From Haloglomus litoreum (lineage in GTDB: Archaea; Halobacteriota; Halobacteria; Halobacteriales; Haloarculaceae): 64,000 nt of DNA. The notes beneath the pieces are model-generated. The model was not told where the DNA came from and did not search any database. It saw only the letters and a list, made by a program, of their open reading frames with translations. Position numbers and translations under genes: made by a program. Where the stretch lies: positions 186,001-250,000 of the forward strand of contig NZ_CP119988.1 in assembly GCF_029338515.1 (NCBI RefSeq), written 5' to 3'. The number at the start of each line of letters is the position of its first letter. Positions within the stretch are counted from its first letter, which is position 1. Shown in pieces: positions 25,955 through 34,946 of this stretch.

Positions 25955-27478
25955 CTACTCCTCGAGCTGTTCCTTCAGCGTGACCTTGTCCACCTTCTGG
26001 GTCGCCGTCCGCGGGAACTCCTCGACGAACTCCACCCGGCGGGGGCGCTTGTAGCCCGCCAGCCCGGCGTTGGCCTCCCACCACGCCTCGATATCGTCGG
26101 CGGTCAGGTCCGGGTCGGAGGCGACGATGGCCGCCGTGACCGCTTCGCCCCACCGCTCGTGGGGCGTGCCGAACACCGCGACCGCCTCGACGGCGGGGTG
26201 CTCCTGGAGCGCGTTCTCGACCTCGCTCGGGGCGACGTTCTCGCCGCCGGAGATGATCATGTCGTCGGCCCGGTCGACGTAGTAGAGCAGGCCGGCCTCG
26301 TCCTCGCGGACGACGTCGTCGGTGTGGAGCCAGCCGTCCGTGAAGTAGTCCGCGTCCAGCGACTCGTCCCAGTAGCCCGGCGTGATGATGTCCCCCCGGA
26401 GGAGCAGCTCGCCCTCCTCGCCCGGGCCCACGTCGACCAGCCCGTCGGCGGTCACGTCGACGACCCGGTGCTCGACCGCGTGGACCGGCCGGCCGAGCAG
26501 GCCGGGCCGGCGCTCCGTGTCGGCGTCGTACGTGACGCTGAGCCCGGTGTTCTCGGTCTGGCCGTAGTAGTTGTGGAGCGACCCGACGTCGAAGACCTGC
26601 TGAAACGTGTCGAGCGTCTCCTCGGTCGCCGGCGACCCGCCGTACACCACCCGCTCCAGCGACGAGGTGTCGCGCTCGCGGGCGGCCTCCGTGTTGAGGG
26701 CGTCCAGCATCATCGTCGGGATGAGTCCGCTGAACGTCGCGCCGTGTGTCTCGACCAGTTCGGCCCACTCCGCGGCGTCCCAGGCCGCCTGGACGACGAC
26801 GGTCCCACCCTCCAGCAGGACCGGTAGCGATCCGCCGTACAGGCCGCCGACGTGGAAGAGCGGGACCGAGGCGACCGAGACGTCGTCGCGCGTCATGTCG
26901 AACGCCGTGACGTTCACGTCGAGTTGTGCCCCGACGTTCCGGTGGGTCTGGATCACCCCCTTCGGGCGCCCGGTGGTCCCCGAGGTGTACATCACGACCG
27001 CGGGCTCACCGTCGAGACGGCGGGCCGGCTCCGGGGCCGCGTCGGCCGCCGGGAGATCGTCGGCCACGAAGGCCCCGCCCCGCTCGACGAGGAGGGTGTT
27101 CGACGGGTCGAGGCCGTCGACCTCGTCGTGGAGGGCGTCGATGTCGTCCCCGAACGCGTCCGAGCCCAGCAGCGCCGCCGGCTCCAGGTCCCCGAGCGTG
27201 TAGGTCAGTTCGTCGACGCCGAACCGCGTGTTGATGGGGCTGGCGACGGCGCCAGCCCGCCAGACACCCAGCACGGTCGGGAGGTAGGCGGCGGTGTCGG
27301 GCAGGTACACGGCGATGCGGTCCCCCTCGCCGAGCCCCTGGGCGTCGAGCCACGCCGCCACCTGTCGGGTCTGTCGGTCGAGGTCGTCGTAGGTCACCGC
27401 CGCCCCGCCGGGACCGACGACGGCCGTCTTCTCGGGCTGCTCCGCCATCCGGTGCTGGAATCTGACAGCGACGTTCAT
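25955..27478 (-). CDS. AMP-forming acyl-CoA synthetase (class I adenylate-forming)
   Basis: A 507-residue ligase that activates a carboxylic acid to its acyl-CoA through an acyl-AMP. Motifs are the phosphate-binding loop MYTSGTTGRPKGV, the YYGQTENTG adenine motif, GWLHTDDVV, the hinge DRADDMIISGGENV and the C-terminal catalytic lysine region PRTATQKVDK. The length and the lack of the ACS N-terminal extension fit FadD/MenE-like enzymes for medium/long-chain or aromatic acids. It is divergent from the crotonase gene at 27660 across 181 bp, suggesting a shared acid-degradation module. A TATA-like AAATCTTAAC lies ~30 bp upstream. Confidence 0.93.
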   Translation of the reverse strand: MNVAVRFQHRMAEQPEKTAVVGPGGAAVTYDDLDRQTRQVAAWLDAQGLGEGDRIAVYLPDTAAYLPTVLGVWRAGAVASPINTRFGVDELTYTLGDLEPAALLGSDAFGDDIDALHDEVDGLDPSNTLLVERGGAFVADDLPAADAAPEPARRLDGEPAVVMYTSGTTGRPKGVIQTHRNVGAQLDVNVTAFDMTRDDVSVASVPLFHVGGLYGGSLPVLLEGGTVVVQAAWDAAEWAELVETHGATFSGLIPTMMLDALNTEAARERDTSSLERVVYGGSPATEETLDTFQQVFDVGSLHNYYGQTENTGLSVTYDADTERRPGLLGRPVHAVEHRVVDVTADGLVDVGPGEEGELLLRGDIITPGYWDESLDADYFTDGWLHTDDVVREDEAGLLYYVDRADDMIISGGENVAPSEVENALQEHPAVEAVAVFGTPHERWGEAVTAAIVASDPDLTADDIEAWWEANAGLAGYKRPRRVEFVEEFPRTATQKVDKVTLKEQLEE

Positions 27479-27659
27479 ACCGTCATGTGTGCTACCAGCT
27501 CACAGTTAAGATTTGCCGGTAACATCCTGCCCGGGAGCGGCGAACAGTCGTCGGTCAGGAGCAGCCGACGATTAACTGCGGAGCGACAGCCTCGGACTCC
27601 GGTGAACACTGTTGTCCCCGGCGGTAGATTGAACCCGGCGGTGCTCCTGCGGGTGGCCT

Positions 27660-28490
27660 ATGGGTTCCACGGTCCAGTACGAGACGGACGGGCGGGTCGC
27701 GACGCTGACGCTCGACCGGCCGGAGCGGTACAACGCCATCGACGATTCGATGCCGGGCGAGCTGCGCGAGGCCGTCGAGCGGGCCGACAGCGACCCGGAC
27801 ATCCACGTCATCGTTCTCACGGGCGCCGGGGAGGCGTTCTGTTCGGGCTACGACCTGAAGCAGTACGCCGAGGCCCCGCGCCCGACCACGGGGAGCCAGG
27901 AGATGCCCTGGGACCCGATGCAGGACTACCGGATGATGAAGTCGAACACGGAGGACTTCATGAGCCTCTGGCGGAGCTACACGCCCGTCATCGCGAAGGT
28001 GAACGGGCCGGCGGTCGCCGGCGGGAGCGACATCGCGCTGTGTGCCGACCTCATCGTGATGGCCGGGGACGCCCCTATCGGCTACCCGCCGGCCCGGGTC
28101 TGGGGCTGCCCGACGACGATGATGTGGGTGTACCGGCTGGGGCCCGCGGAGGCGAAGCGGATGCTGTTCACCGGCGACCTCGTCGACGGGTCCGAGGCCG
28201 CCGACATGGGCCTGGTCTACGAGGCCGTCCCCGCCGCCGACCTGGACGACCGCGTCGACGAACTGGCCCACCGCATCGCCGGCGTCCCGCGGAACCAGCT
28301 GATGATGCAGAAACTCGCCATCAACCAGGCCTACGAGAACATGGGCCTCGAGACGACGCAGACCTTCGCGACTCTCTTCGACGGGATGACCCGCCACACC
28401 CCGGAGGGGGTCGCGTTCAAGGAGCGCTGCGAGGCGGTCGGGTTCAAGCAGGCCGTCGCCGAGCGCGACCGCGGGGAACTGTTCGACTGA
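27660..28490 (+). CDS. Enoyl-CoA hydratase/isomerase family protein (crotonase)
   Basis: A 276-residue crotonase-fold protein. It has the LTLDRPERYNAI start, the oxyanion-hole regions GEAFCSGYDLKQY and NGPAVAGGSDIALCADLIV, and the C-terminal part with the catalytic-site segment PARVWGCPTTMMW. The usual second catalytic glutamate of hydratases is not clearly present at the PEVxxG position, so an isomerase, thioesterase or another crotonase reaction is possible. The ATG is supported by the family N-terminus. It likely works with the divergent acyl-CoA synthetase. Confidence 0.88.
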   Translation: MGSTVQYETDGRVATLTLDRPERYNAIDDSMPGELREAVERADSDPDIHVIVLTGAGEAFCSGYDLKQYAEAPRPTTGSQEMPWDPMQDYRMMKSNTEDFMSLWRSYTPVIAKVNGPAVAGGSDIALCADLIVMAGDAPIGYPPARVWGCPTTMMWVYRLGPAEAKRMLFTGDLVDGSEAADMGLVYEAVPAADLDDRVDELAHRIAGVPRNQLMMQKLAINQAYENMGLETTQTFATLFDGMTRHTPEGVAFKERCEAVGFKQAVAERDRGELFD

Positions 28491-28524
28491 GCCGGCGCCG
28501 TCGGCCGACCCCTGCCGAACGCTG

Positions 28525-29382
28525 CTACTGTTCCTCCACCACCCCCACGCCCCCCGACCGGGGCCGTCGGCCAGCGCCCCGGAGCCGCGGCCACGCGAGC
28601 ACGAGTATCGCCGCCGGGACGAGCCAGACGAGCGACCAGTCGAGACCGAACGGGGCGCGCTCGAACACCGCGAACACCGGCGCGGGGAAGTTCGCCAGCG
28701 CGTGGAGGCCGATGGCGAGGACGACGTTCTCCGTCCGGACGTACACGAGCGCGAGGGCGACGGAGTAGCCGAAGATGGCACCGAGCGTCCACAGTTCGAC
28801 GCCGCCCCAGAGGAACGCCGGGACGTGCAGGAGGGTGAACACGAGACTGCTCGCCACGATGGCCGCCCCGGTCCGGGCCAGCGGGTTCGACCGCCACCGG
28901 TCCCCGTCGAGGAGCAGGTAGAGCTGGACGAGGAGGAACCCCCGGAACGCGAGTTCCTCGAACGGCGCGTTGCCGAGCCAGTAGCCGAGTACCGTCCCGA
29001 GGGTCCGGGTCGCCTCGCCGCCGGTCCAGCCCGAGTACAGCGAGAGGTCACCCGTCAGCACCCCGACGAGGACCTGCGCGAGGGTGAACAGCCCCCAGAC
29101 CAGCGCTGTCAGTCCGATCCCGACGACGGCCTTCGACCGCTCGACACCGAGGTCACGCAGCGTGAGCCCGCCGTGCCACAGTGCGACGCCACCGACGACG
29201 ACCAGCAGGCCGACCCAGGTGTTCAGCAGGGTGGGCGTGACGACGCCACCCGACCACTCGACGAGCCGGCCGGCACCCAGCGAGAACAGCAGGCTCGGGG
29301 CCAGGAACACCAGCAGGAAGGCCACGACGAACAGCCCGAGCGTTCGCCAGCCGACACGCTCGACCCCGGATGCGGCGTTCAT
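28525..29382 (-). CDS. CPBP family intramembrane metalloprotease
   Basis: A 285-residue membrane protein with about seven to eight transmembrane segments. The three CPBP (CAAX protease/Rce1-like) motifs are visible: PFEELAFRGFLL (the EExxxR motif), FTLLHVP and LAIGLHALANF. These residues form the metal site of glutamate-type intramembrane proteases. In prokaryotes the substrates are mostly unknown, with roles in bacteriocin immunity or membrane protein processing. It is convergent with the crotonase gene, and the C-terminal tail is Arg/Gly-rich. Confidence 0.88.
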   Translation of the reverse strand: MNAASGVERVGWRTLGLFVVAFLLVFLAPSLLFSLGAGRLVEWSGGVVTPTLLNTWVGLLVVVGGVALWHGGLTLRDLGVERSKAVVGIGLTALVWGLFTLAQVLVGVLTGDLSLYSGWTGGEATRTLGTVLGYWLGNAPFEELAFRGFLLVQLYLLLDGDRWRSNPLARTGAAIVASSLVFTLLHVPAFLWGGVELWTLGAIFGYSVALALVYVRTENVVLAIGLHALANFPAPVFAVFERAPFGLDWSLVWLVPAAILVLAWPRLRGAGRRPRSGGVGVVEEQ

Positions 29383-29480
29383 ACGCCCGATACGCGCTCG
29401 CCGGAGGTGTACCGGCCCGCTCGCTCTCGCGTCAAGGGAACCAGAGTTCAGTTTATGGCTCGCGAGTGATAGCTACAGGT

Positions 29481-29687
29481 ATGCTCCCCCTCCAGGTCCC
29501 CGGCGGTCTCGAACTCCTCGTCATCGCCCTCGTCTTCCTCGTTCCGCTCGCCCTCCTCGTGGCCGCCGTCGCCGCCGTCGTCTACTTCCTCCGACGGTCC
29601 GGTGGTGACGGTGCCGACCCCGACCGCGTCGCGGCGCTGGAGTCCCGGGTCGACGAGCTGGAGGCGGAACTCCGCGACCGCAACTGA
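29481..29687 (+). CDS. Small membrane protein with C-terminal coiled coil
   Basis: A 68-residue protein with one long hydrophobic helix (residues ~9-38) followed by a short acidic helix with heptad leucine/valine (RVAALESRVDELEAEL). The beginning (LQVPGGLELLVIALVFLVP) recalls haloarchaeal TatA-like starts, but the conserved FG pair and amphipathic helix are absent, so it is not called TatA. A TATA-like AGTTTATGGC at ~29448-29457 is placed ~27 bp before the ATG, supporting a real leaderless gene. Confidence 0.7.
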   Translation: MLPLQVPGGLELLVIALVFLVPLALLVAAVAAVVYFLRRSGGDGADPDRVAALESRVDELEAELRDRN

Positions 29688-29707
29688 GTCCGGTCCGTCC
29701 CGACGTG

Positions 29708-30565
29708 TCAGCCGTCCCCGCCGTCGCCCACGGCCTCGGGGTTCGACCCGTAGCGCGCCGGGATCCACCGCTGCTCGTCGATGGGCGGACGGTACGTCGG
29801 GTCGTCCGGGCGCGGCGGGAGCTCGTGCTGCTCGGGCAACTCGTCGGGGTAGTCGAACTGGTCGAGCAGGTGGCTGATGCAGTTGAGCCGCGCGTGGCGC
29901 TTCACGTCCGCGTGGACGACGTGCCACGGCGCGTGTTCGGTGTCCGTGTGCTCGAACATCCGGTCCTTCGCGCGGGAGTAGTCCGCCCACCGCTCCCGGG
30001 CGGCGAGGTCCATCGGGCTCAGCTTCCAGCGCTTGCGCGGGTCCTCGTTGCGCGACTGGAACCGGCGCTCCTGCTCGGCGTCGCTCACCGAGAACCAGTA
30101 CTTCAGCAGGACCGTCCCGGAGTCGACGAGCAGCCGCTCGAACGTCGGGCACGTCTCGAGGAACCGCTCGTACTCCGCGTCCGAGCAGAATCCCATCACG
30201 CGCTCGACGCCGGCGCGGTTGTACCAGCTCCGGTCGAACAGCACCAGCTCGCCGGCGGTCGGCAGCTGCTCGACGTAGCGCTGGAAGTACCACTGCCCCT
30301 GCTCGCGCTCGGTGGGCGTCCCCAGCGCGACGGTCCGCACCACGCGGGGGTTGCACCGCCGGACGATGCGCTTGATGGTGCCGCCCTTCCCGGCCGCGTC
30401 GCGCCCCTCGAACACCACGCAGACGCGGAGGCCCGCCGACTCGACGTGGTGCTGGAGCTTCACCAGCTCCTCCTGCAGGCGGCGGAGTTCGCGCTTGTAG
30501 TGTTTCTTCTTCAGGACCCCGTCCTCGCCGTACCAGTCGTCGGGATGGTCGTGGGCGTCGGTCAC
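29708..30565 (-). CDS. ppk2: Polyphosphate kinase 2
   Basis: A 285-residue PPK2-family kinase that transfers phosphate between polyphosphate and nucleotides. The Walker A is VVFEGRDAAGKGGTI near residue 55, followed by CNPRVVRTVALGTP. The Walker B region is ELVLFDRSWYNRAGVERVMGF. The conserved WYFQRYVEQLP and KYWFSVSD blocks are also present. It is a single-domain enzyme. The C-terminal ~60 residues are acidic and proline-rich. The subclass (ADP- or AMP-using) cannot be settled by eye. Confidence 0.95.
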   Translation of the reverse strand: MTDAHDHPDDWYGEDGVLKKKHYKRELRRLQEELVKLQHHVESAGLRVCVVFEGRDAAGKGGTIKRIVRRCNPRVVRTVALGTPTEREQGQWYFQRYVEQLPTAGELVLFDRSWYNRAGVERVMGFCSDAEYERFLETCPTFERLLVDSGTVLLKYWFSVSDAEQERRFQSRNEDPRKRWKLSPMDLAARERWADYSRAKDRMFEHTDTEHAPWHVVHADVKRHARLNCISHLLDQFDYPDELPEQHELPPRPDDPTYRPPIDEQRWIPARYGSNPEAVGDGGDG

Positions 30566-30664
30566 GGGCGGGTCACGCTGGCACCCACGCGCCCCGGCCT
30601 CATAGGTGTCGCGCGCCGCCCACCCGGTGGTGGTGATGATGACCGGTGGCCGGGACCACGCGGG

Positions 30665-32572
30665 TCACTCCGGCGGGCGCCGGAGCCGGACCGAGACCCC
30701 GAGGTGGTCGGAGACCGACGGGCTCCCGACCACCGCGCCGGGCTCGTGGTCCCAGCCCCGGCCGACGAACGCGTAGTCGATGCGCCGCCGCGGGTCGCTC
30801 GCGCTGTAGGTGTCGCCCTCGCTCCCCACGCCGGCCCACGGGTCCACGAAGGCGTCGGTCAGCACCGTGTACGGCCGTTCGTCCGGCGTCGCGTTGAAGT
30901 CACCCAGCACCACCGCCCGGTCGGGGTCGCCCGTCTCGCCGGCTAGCTCGACCACGCGTTCGGCCTGCCCGACACGCACCGCACCCTCGGTCTCCAGGTG
31001 TGCGACCACGACCGGCAGGTCCCCCAGCGGCGACTCGACGACCGCCGCGAGCGCGACCCGGGTCGCGGTGTCCGTCGACGGGAGGACCACCCAGCGCTCC
31101 TCGCGGACCGGCCACTTCGAGAGGAGCGCGACCCCGTAGCTGGCGATGCGGGTCGGCGGCCCGACCGCCGCGTGCATCCCGAGTTCGCGTGCCAGCCAGC
31201 GCACGCCGTCGAGGCCGCCGGCCGTGAGCCGCCCGCCGGCCGTCTCCTGCAGGCCGACGAGTCCGGCGTCCGTCCCGGCGACGAGGTCGCGCACGGCGTC
31301 GAGGTTGTAGCGTCCCCGGGCGTCGACCCACTGGTGGACGTTGAGCGTCAGGGCGTCCACGGTATCGGCCTCGGGTCCGTCCGCGGGCGTCGCGCGCCGG
31401 GCGGCGGCCCCGCCGACGCCGAGCAGGCCGACGCCGGTCGCCGCGAGGAGCGCCCGGCGGTCGGCGGCCACGTCCGCCGCCGCCGCGCCGTCGTCCGCAC
31501 CCCCAGGCCCGTCCGCAACCGCGTCGCCGGTGCCCGCCAGCGGCCGCTCCCGCAGGAGCACCGCGAGCGTCAGCAACGCGCCCAGCACGAGGAGCAACTC
31601 GGCCTGCTGGTCCCGGACCAGTGGGCCGAGGCCGGGGACGAACGCCCAGTTCATCGCGGCCACGACGGCGAACGTCAGCGCCAGCGCCACGACCTGGACG
31701 CCCGCCGTCCCGAGGCCCGCGCGGGCGGGCGTGGTCGCTCCCGTCCGACAGCCGCGGGCACACAGGAGCACGCTCGCGGTGGCCGCCGGGAGCGCCGCGA
31801 CGCCCGGCCCCGGAAGCAGGAGGAGCGAGGCGAGCGCGAGGAGGAAGACGACGGCCCACACGGCCGTCTCGCGGCGGTCCGGGACCCCGCGCTGGGTCAC
31901 CAGCGCCGCACCACCCAGTAACCCGAACGGCGTCGCGCCCAGCACGACCAGCATGGGTCGGCCGTCCCACAGCGCCACGCGCGGTGCGACCCCGAGGAAC
32001 GTCACCTGCGCGAACAGGAACGCGGTCGCCGTCGCGGCGCCGGGGGCCGCCAGGTCGCTCGCCGTCGGTGTCGACTCCCGGGTCGCCAGCCACCACCCGG
32101 CGACCGCGGTGAGGCCGAGCGCGACCAGCAGGACCTGCCCGCCACGCGTCGCGTACGGCGGGAGTGTGTCGAGCACGCCACGCAGCGCGGCGTGGCCCAG
32201 CACGCCGAACGCCGCGGCGACGGCGAACCGCTCGCGCAGGTCGCCGGCCAGCGCCACGAGGGGCGGGGTCGCGGCCGTGAGGAAGACCACCGCGCCCGCG
32301 AGCGAGACGAGCGTCCCACCGGCCAGCGAGACCAGCAGTCCGCCGACGGCCAGCGCCACCGACCCGTGCCACGCGCGCCGTCGGTCCGCGACGCGTGCGA
32401 GCGCCGGGATGGTCCACCCCGTGACCAGTGTCAGCGTGAGCAGCCCGGTGGCGTTCGGGCCGGCGGTCGAGAAGTTGAGGACGAACACCCGGTTGAGCGC
32501 CCGGAGGAAGGGGGTGAGCCAGAGGGCCGTCAGGAGGGCGGCGACGGCCAGCCGGGCGGTGCGGTCCGACAT
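30665..32572 (-). CDS. Multi-spanning membrane protein fused to an endonuclease/exonuclease/phosphatase domain
   Basis: A 635-residue fusion. Residues 1-~345 contain about ten to twelve hydrophobic helices; a short Ala/Asp linker and one more hydrophobic segment (LLAATGVGLLGVGG) follow. Residues ~400-635 are a complete EEP domain with all expected catalytic positions: TLNVHQW, GLQET, LGDFNATPDE, RRIDYAFVG and SDHLGVS. The EEP domain probably faces outward or the cytoplasm as a phosphodiesterase acting on a membrane-linked substrate. A similar order (membrane part plus EEP) exists in eukaryotic Cwh43/PGAP2IP; homology of the membrane part is not shown. The ATG at 32572 is preferred over the longer frame, whose first ~120 residues run antisense to the DoxX gene. 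Confidence 0.85.
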   Translation of the reverse strand: MSDRTARLAVAALLTALWLTPFLRALNRVFVLNFSTAGPNATGLLTLTLVTGWTIPALARVADRRRAWHGSVALAVGGLLVSLAGGTLVSLAGAVVFLTAATPPLVALAGDLRERFAVAAAFGVLGHAALRGVLDTLPPYATRGGQVLLVALGLTAVAGWWLATRESTPTASDLAAPGAATATAFLFAQVTFLGVAPRVALWDGRPMLVVLGATPFGLLGGAALVTQRGVPDRRETAVWAVVFLLALASLLLLPGPGVAALPAATASVLLCARGCRTGATTPARAGLGTAGVQVVALALTFAVVAAMNWAFVPGLGPLVRDQQAELLLVLGALLTLAVLLRERPLAGTGDAVADGPGGADDGAAAADVAADRRALLAATGVGLLGVGGAAARRATPADGPEADTVDALTLNVHQWVDARGRYNLDAVRDLVAGTDAGLVGLQETAGGRLTAGGLDGVRWLARELGMHAAVGPPTRIASYGVALLSKWPVREERWVVLPSTDTATRVALAAVVESPLGDLPVVVAHLETEGAVRVGQAERVVELAGETGDPDRAVVLGDFNATPDERPYTVLTDAFVDPWAGVGSEGDTYSASDPRRRIDYAFVGRGWDHEPGAVVGSPSVSDHLGVSVRLRRPPE

Positions 32573-32662
32573 GTCTCGCCGCGTCGCCCGGGTCGGGCTA
32601 AAAGCCCCGTGGCGGCTCGACCGCCCCGCCGATTTATGCCGTCGCCGCGAGTCCCCTCGCCC

Positions 32663-33049
32663 ATGTCCGACAGCGACGACGACGCGGGCGCACCGTTCGG
32701 CATCGGCCGGGTCCTGTTCGGCCTGGGGATGGCGCTGCAGGCCTCCGAGGACTTCCGGGACATGGAGGACACCGTCGAGTACGCCGAGTCCGCGGGCGTC
32801 CCGATGCCGGAACTCGCGGCGCCGTTCGCCTCCGGGATGATGTTCGTGAGCGGGCTCATGGTCGCGCTCTGGAAGAAGCCGAAGCTCTCGACGGGCGCGG
32901 TGACGACCTTCCTCGCCGTCGTCACGGTCACGATGCACGACTTCTGGAACGCCGACGAGGACAGCCGCGACGGCGAACGCCTCGCGTTCTGGGGCAACCT
33001 CGCGATGTTCGGCGCGGCGGTGGCGCTCCTCCGGGAAGCCTGGAGATGA
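32663..33049 (+). CDS. DoxX-like membrane protein
   Basis: A 128-residue protein with four hydrophobic helices after an acidic N-terminus. The pattern GIGRVLFGLGMALQASEDF ... MPELAAPFASGMMFVSGLMVALWKKP ... FWGNLAMFGAAVALL fits the DoxX/SURF4-like family, which is associated with quinone or thiol metabolism in other organisms. The start at 32663 is supported by GATTTATGCC at ~32631-32640, placed ~27 bp upstream; the ATG inside that box is not used. It is divergent from the membrane-EEP gene with only 90 bp between. Confidence 0.8.
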   Translation: MSDSDDDAGAPFGIGRVLFGLGMALQASEDFRDMEDTVEYAESAGVPMPELAAPFASGMMFVSGLMVALWKKPKLSTGAVTTFLAVVTVTMHDFWNADEDSRDGERLAFWGNLAMFGAAVALLREAWR

Positions 33050-33141
33050 TTCGATAATCTGGCGAATACAGTCCGAAATCTATCGATAGGGTGTATGGGT
33101 GCGGAGTTGTGGTTCTACCTCGGTATCAATCTGTGAGCTAG

Positions 33142-33163
33142 CCGCGGGACGGCACGCCCGCGG
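33142..33163. terminator. Hairpin between convergent genes
   Basis: Perfect 7-bp stem (CCGCGGG/CCCGCGG) with an 8-nt loop, in the gap between the convergent DoxX and acyl-CoA synthetase genes. No T-run follows on either strand, so a terminator role is only a guess. Confidence 0.3.
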
Positions 33164-33208
33164 AGCGCCGGGTTCGACCGGTCGCGCCCGCTCCGGAGTC
33201 CCCGGTGC

Positions 33209-34825
33209 TCAGGACGGCTCCAGCTCGCTCCGGGCGATCTTTCCGGTCGCGGTCTTGGGGAGCTCGTCCATGAACTCGATCTCGCGGGGGTACTCGTGCT
33301 TCGAGAGCTGCTCGCGGGCGAACGACCGGATGTCGTCGGCCAGGTCCGCCGAGTGGTCGACGCCGGCGGTCGCGACGAACGCCTTGACCAGTTCGCCGCG
33401 GGTCTCGTCGGGGACGCCGACGACGGCGACCTCGGCGACCGCGTCGTGTTTCAGCAGCGTCTCCTCCACCTCGCCCGGGCCGATGCGGTGGCCCGCGGAG
33501 ACGATGACCGAGTCCTTGCGCCCGACGTACCAGAGGTAGCCGTCCTCGTCCTTCCGCGCGAGGTCGTCCGTGCGGAGCCACGGGCCGGTGAACGTCGCCA
33601 TCGAGGCCTCCGGCCGGCCCCAGTAGGAGCCGCCGTCGCCCGCCTCGCGGCGGATGGCGATCTCGCCGACCTCGCCCTGCGGGACCCGCTCGTCGGCATC
33701 GGGGTCCAGCAGCGCGACCTCGGTTCCGGGGAGCGGGCGGCCCATGCTGCCGGGCTTGACCTCCCAGTCCGGGAACGCGAAGTTGCAGACGGTCATCCCG
33801 GACTCGGTCATGCCGTAGGAGTCCTGTGGCTCGGTCCCGAGCACGTCGCGACACCACCCGACGCTGTCCTCGTCGAGCGACTCGCCCGCCGCGAGCAGGA
33901 CCCGGAGGTCGATCCCCTCGGCCTCGACACCGGCGTTCGCCAGTTGCCGGAGCGCCGTCGGCGGCACCATCGCGTTGTCGACCTCCAGCCGCGCGAGCGT
34001 GTCCATCAGCATCCCGCCGTCGAACTCGCCGCGGTAACAGCCGATGGCGGTCCCTCGCAGTCCGGGCGCGATGGTCCCCATCACCAGGCCGTACGACCAC
34101 GCCGGCGACGCCGCGACGAAGTAGGTGTCGTCGGGCCGGAGGTCGACGACGTACTCGATGAACGCGTGCAGGTCGGGGACGCCGCTGTGTTCCAGCGGGA
34201 CGCCCTTGGGCTGGCCGGTGGTTCCGCTGGTGTAGCTGAGCGCGAACGGGTCGTCCGGGTGGGTCTCCACGGCCTCGAACGCGTCGTCGTGGGCTGCGAC
34301 GGTCGCGTACGGCTCGGCCCGCGTCGCCTCGGGTTCGCCCTCGACCAGCAGCACCCGCTCGACGCAGTCGGGGACCGACGAGCCGATCCGGTCGCGGTGA
34401 GCGGCGTCGGTGACCAGCACCGTGGCGCCGGCGTCGTCCAGCCGGTGTCCGGCCGCGTCCGGCCCGAACACCGGCGAGAGTGGGACGTAGACGCGACCGG
34501 CCTTCAGGGTCCCGAACACGACCGCGTACAGCTCCACCCTGGTCGGCAGCATCGCCGCGACCCGGGCGCCGCGCGTGGTGTGTTCGACGAGGTAGTTGGC
34601 GAACCGGTTCGCGCGGGCGTTCAGCTCCGCGAACGAGTACCGCTCCACGTCGCCGGTCTCGAAGTCCCGCAACCGGAGCGCCGTCGTCTCGCTGTCGCCG
34701 TGCCGCCCCAGCGCCTCCTCGCCGAGGTTCAGTCCGTCGCGGTCGCCGACGTGGACCAGTTCGTCCCACCCCTCCTCCGGGTCGTACAGGTCGACCACCG
34801 CCTGGTACGTGTCATCGTACGACAT
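33209..34825 (-). CDS. Acyl-CoA synthetase (acetyl-/medium-chain acyl-CoA ligase type)
   Basis: A 538-residue AMP-forming ligase of the ACS/MACS type. Motifs are LSYTSGTTGQPKGVPL, DSYGMTESG, GPWLRTDDLA, the hinge GRKDSVIVSAGHRIGPGEVE and the acyl-adenylate lysine region LPKTATGKIARSEL. The N-terminal part (YDPEEGWDEL) resembles the short ACS entry domain. It would activate acetate, propionate or medium-chain acids. The ATG at 34825 is confirmed by a TATA-like CTTTTATCG ~27 bp upstream. The frame remains open further upstream but there it is antisense to maeB. Confidence 0.92.
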   Translation of the reverse strand: MSYDDTYQAVVDLYDPEEGWDELVHVGDRDGLNLGEEALGRHGDSETTALRLRDFETGDVERYSFAELNARANRFANYLVEHTTRGARVAAMLPTRVELYAVVFGTLKAGRVYVPLSPVFGPDAAGHRLDDAGATVLVTDAAHRDRIGSSVPDCVERVLLVEGEPEATRAEPYATVAAHDDAFEAVETHPDDPFALSYTSGTTGQPKGVPLEHSGVPDLHAFIEYVVDLRPDDTYFVAASPAWSYGLVMGTIAPGLRGTAIGCYRGEFDGGMLMDTLARLEVDNAMVPPTALRQLANAGVEAEGIDLRVLLAAGESLDEDSVGWCRDVLGTEPQDSYGMTESGMTVCNFAFPDWEVKPGSMGRPLPGTEVALLDPDADERVPQGEVGEIAIRREAGDGGSYWGRPEASMATFTGPWLRTDDLARKDEDGYLWYVGRKDSVIVSAGHRIGPGEVEETLLKHDAVAEVAVVGVPDETRGELVKAFVATAGVDHSADLADDIRSFAREQLSKHEYPREIEFMDELPKTATGKIARSELEPS

Positions 34826-34946
34826 TGTGCTGTGGTCACATAGAGACACGATAAAAGTTCGCCGTGGCGCATGACCGCCGTCTCGGCGCCGCTCTCGAAG
34901 CGTCGCGACCCGGCGTGCTGGGGCGACGAGAGGGGCGTCCGCCCGG

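Noticed and set aside
29481-29687. TatA translocase subunit
   Set aside because: Lacks the FG pair and the amphipathic helix after the membrane segment.
30900-32417. Second long minus-strand ORF inside the membrane-EEP gene
   Set aside because: Arg/Gly-rich translation in another frame of the same strand; a shadow.
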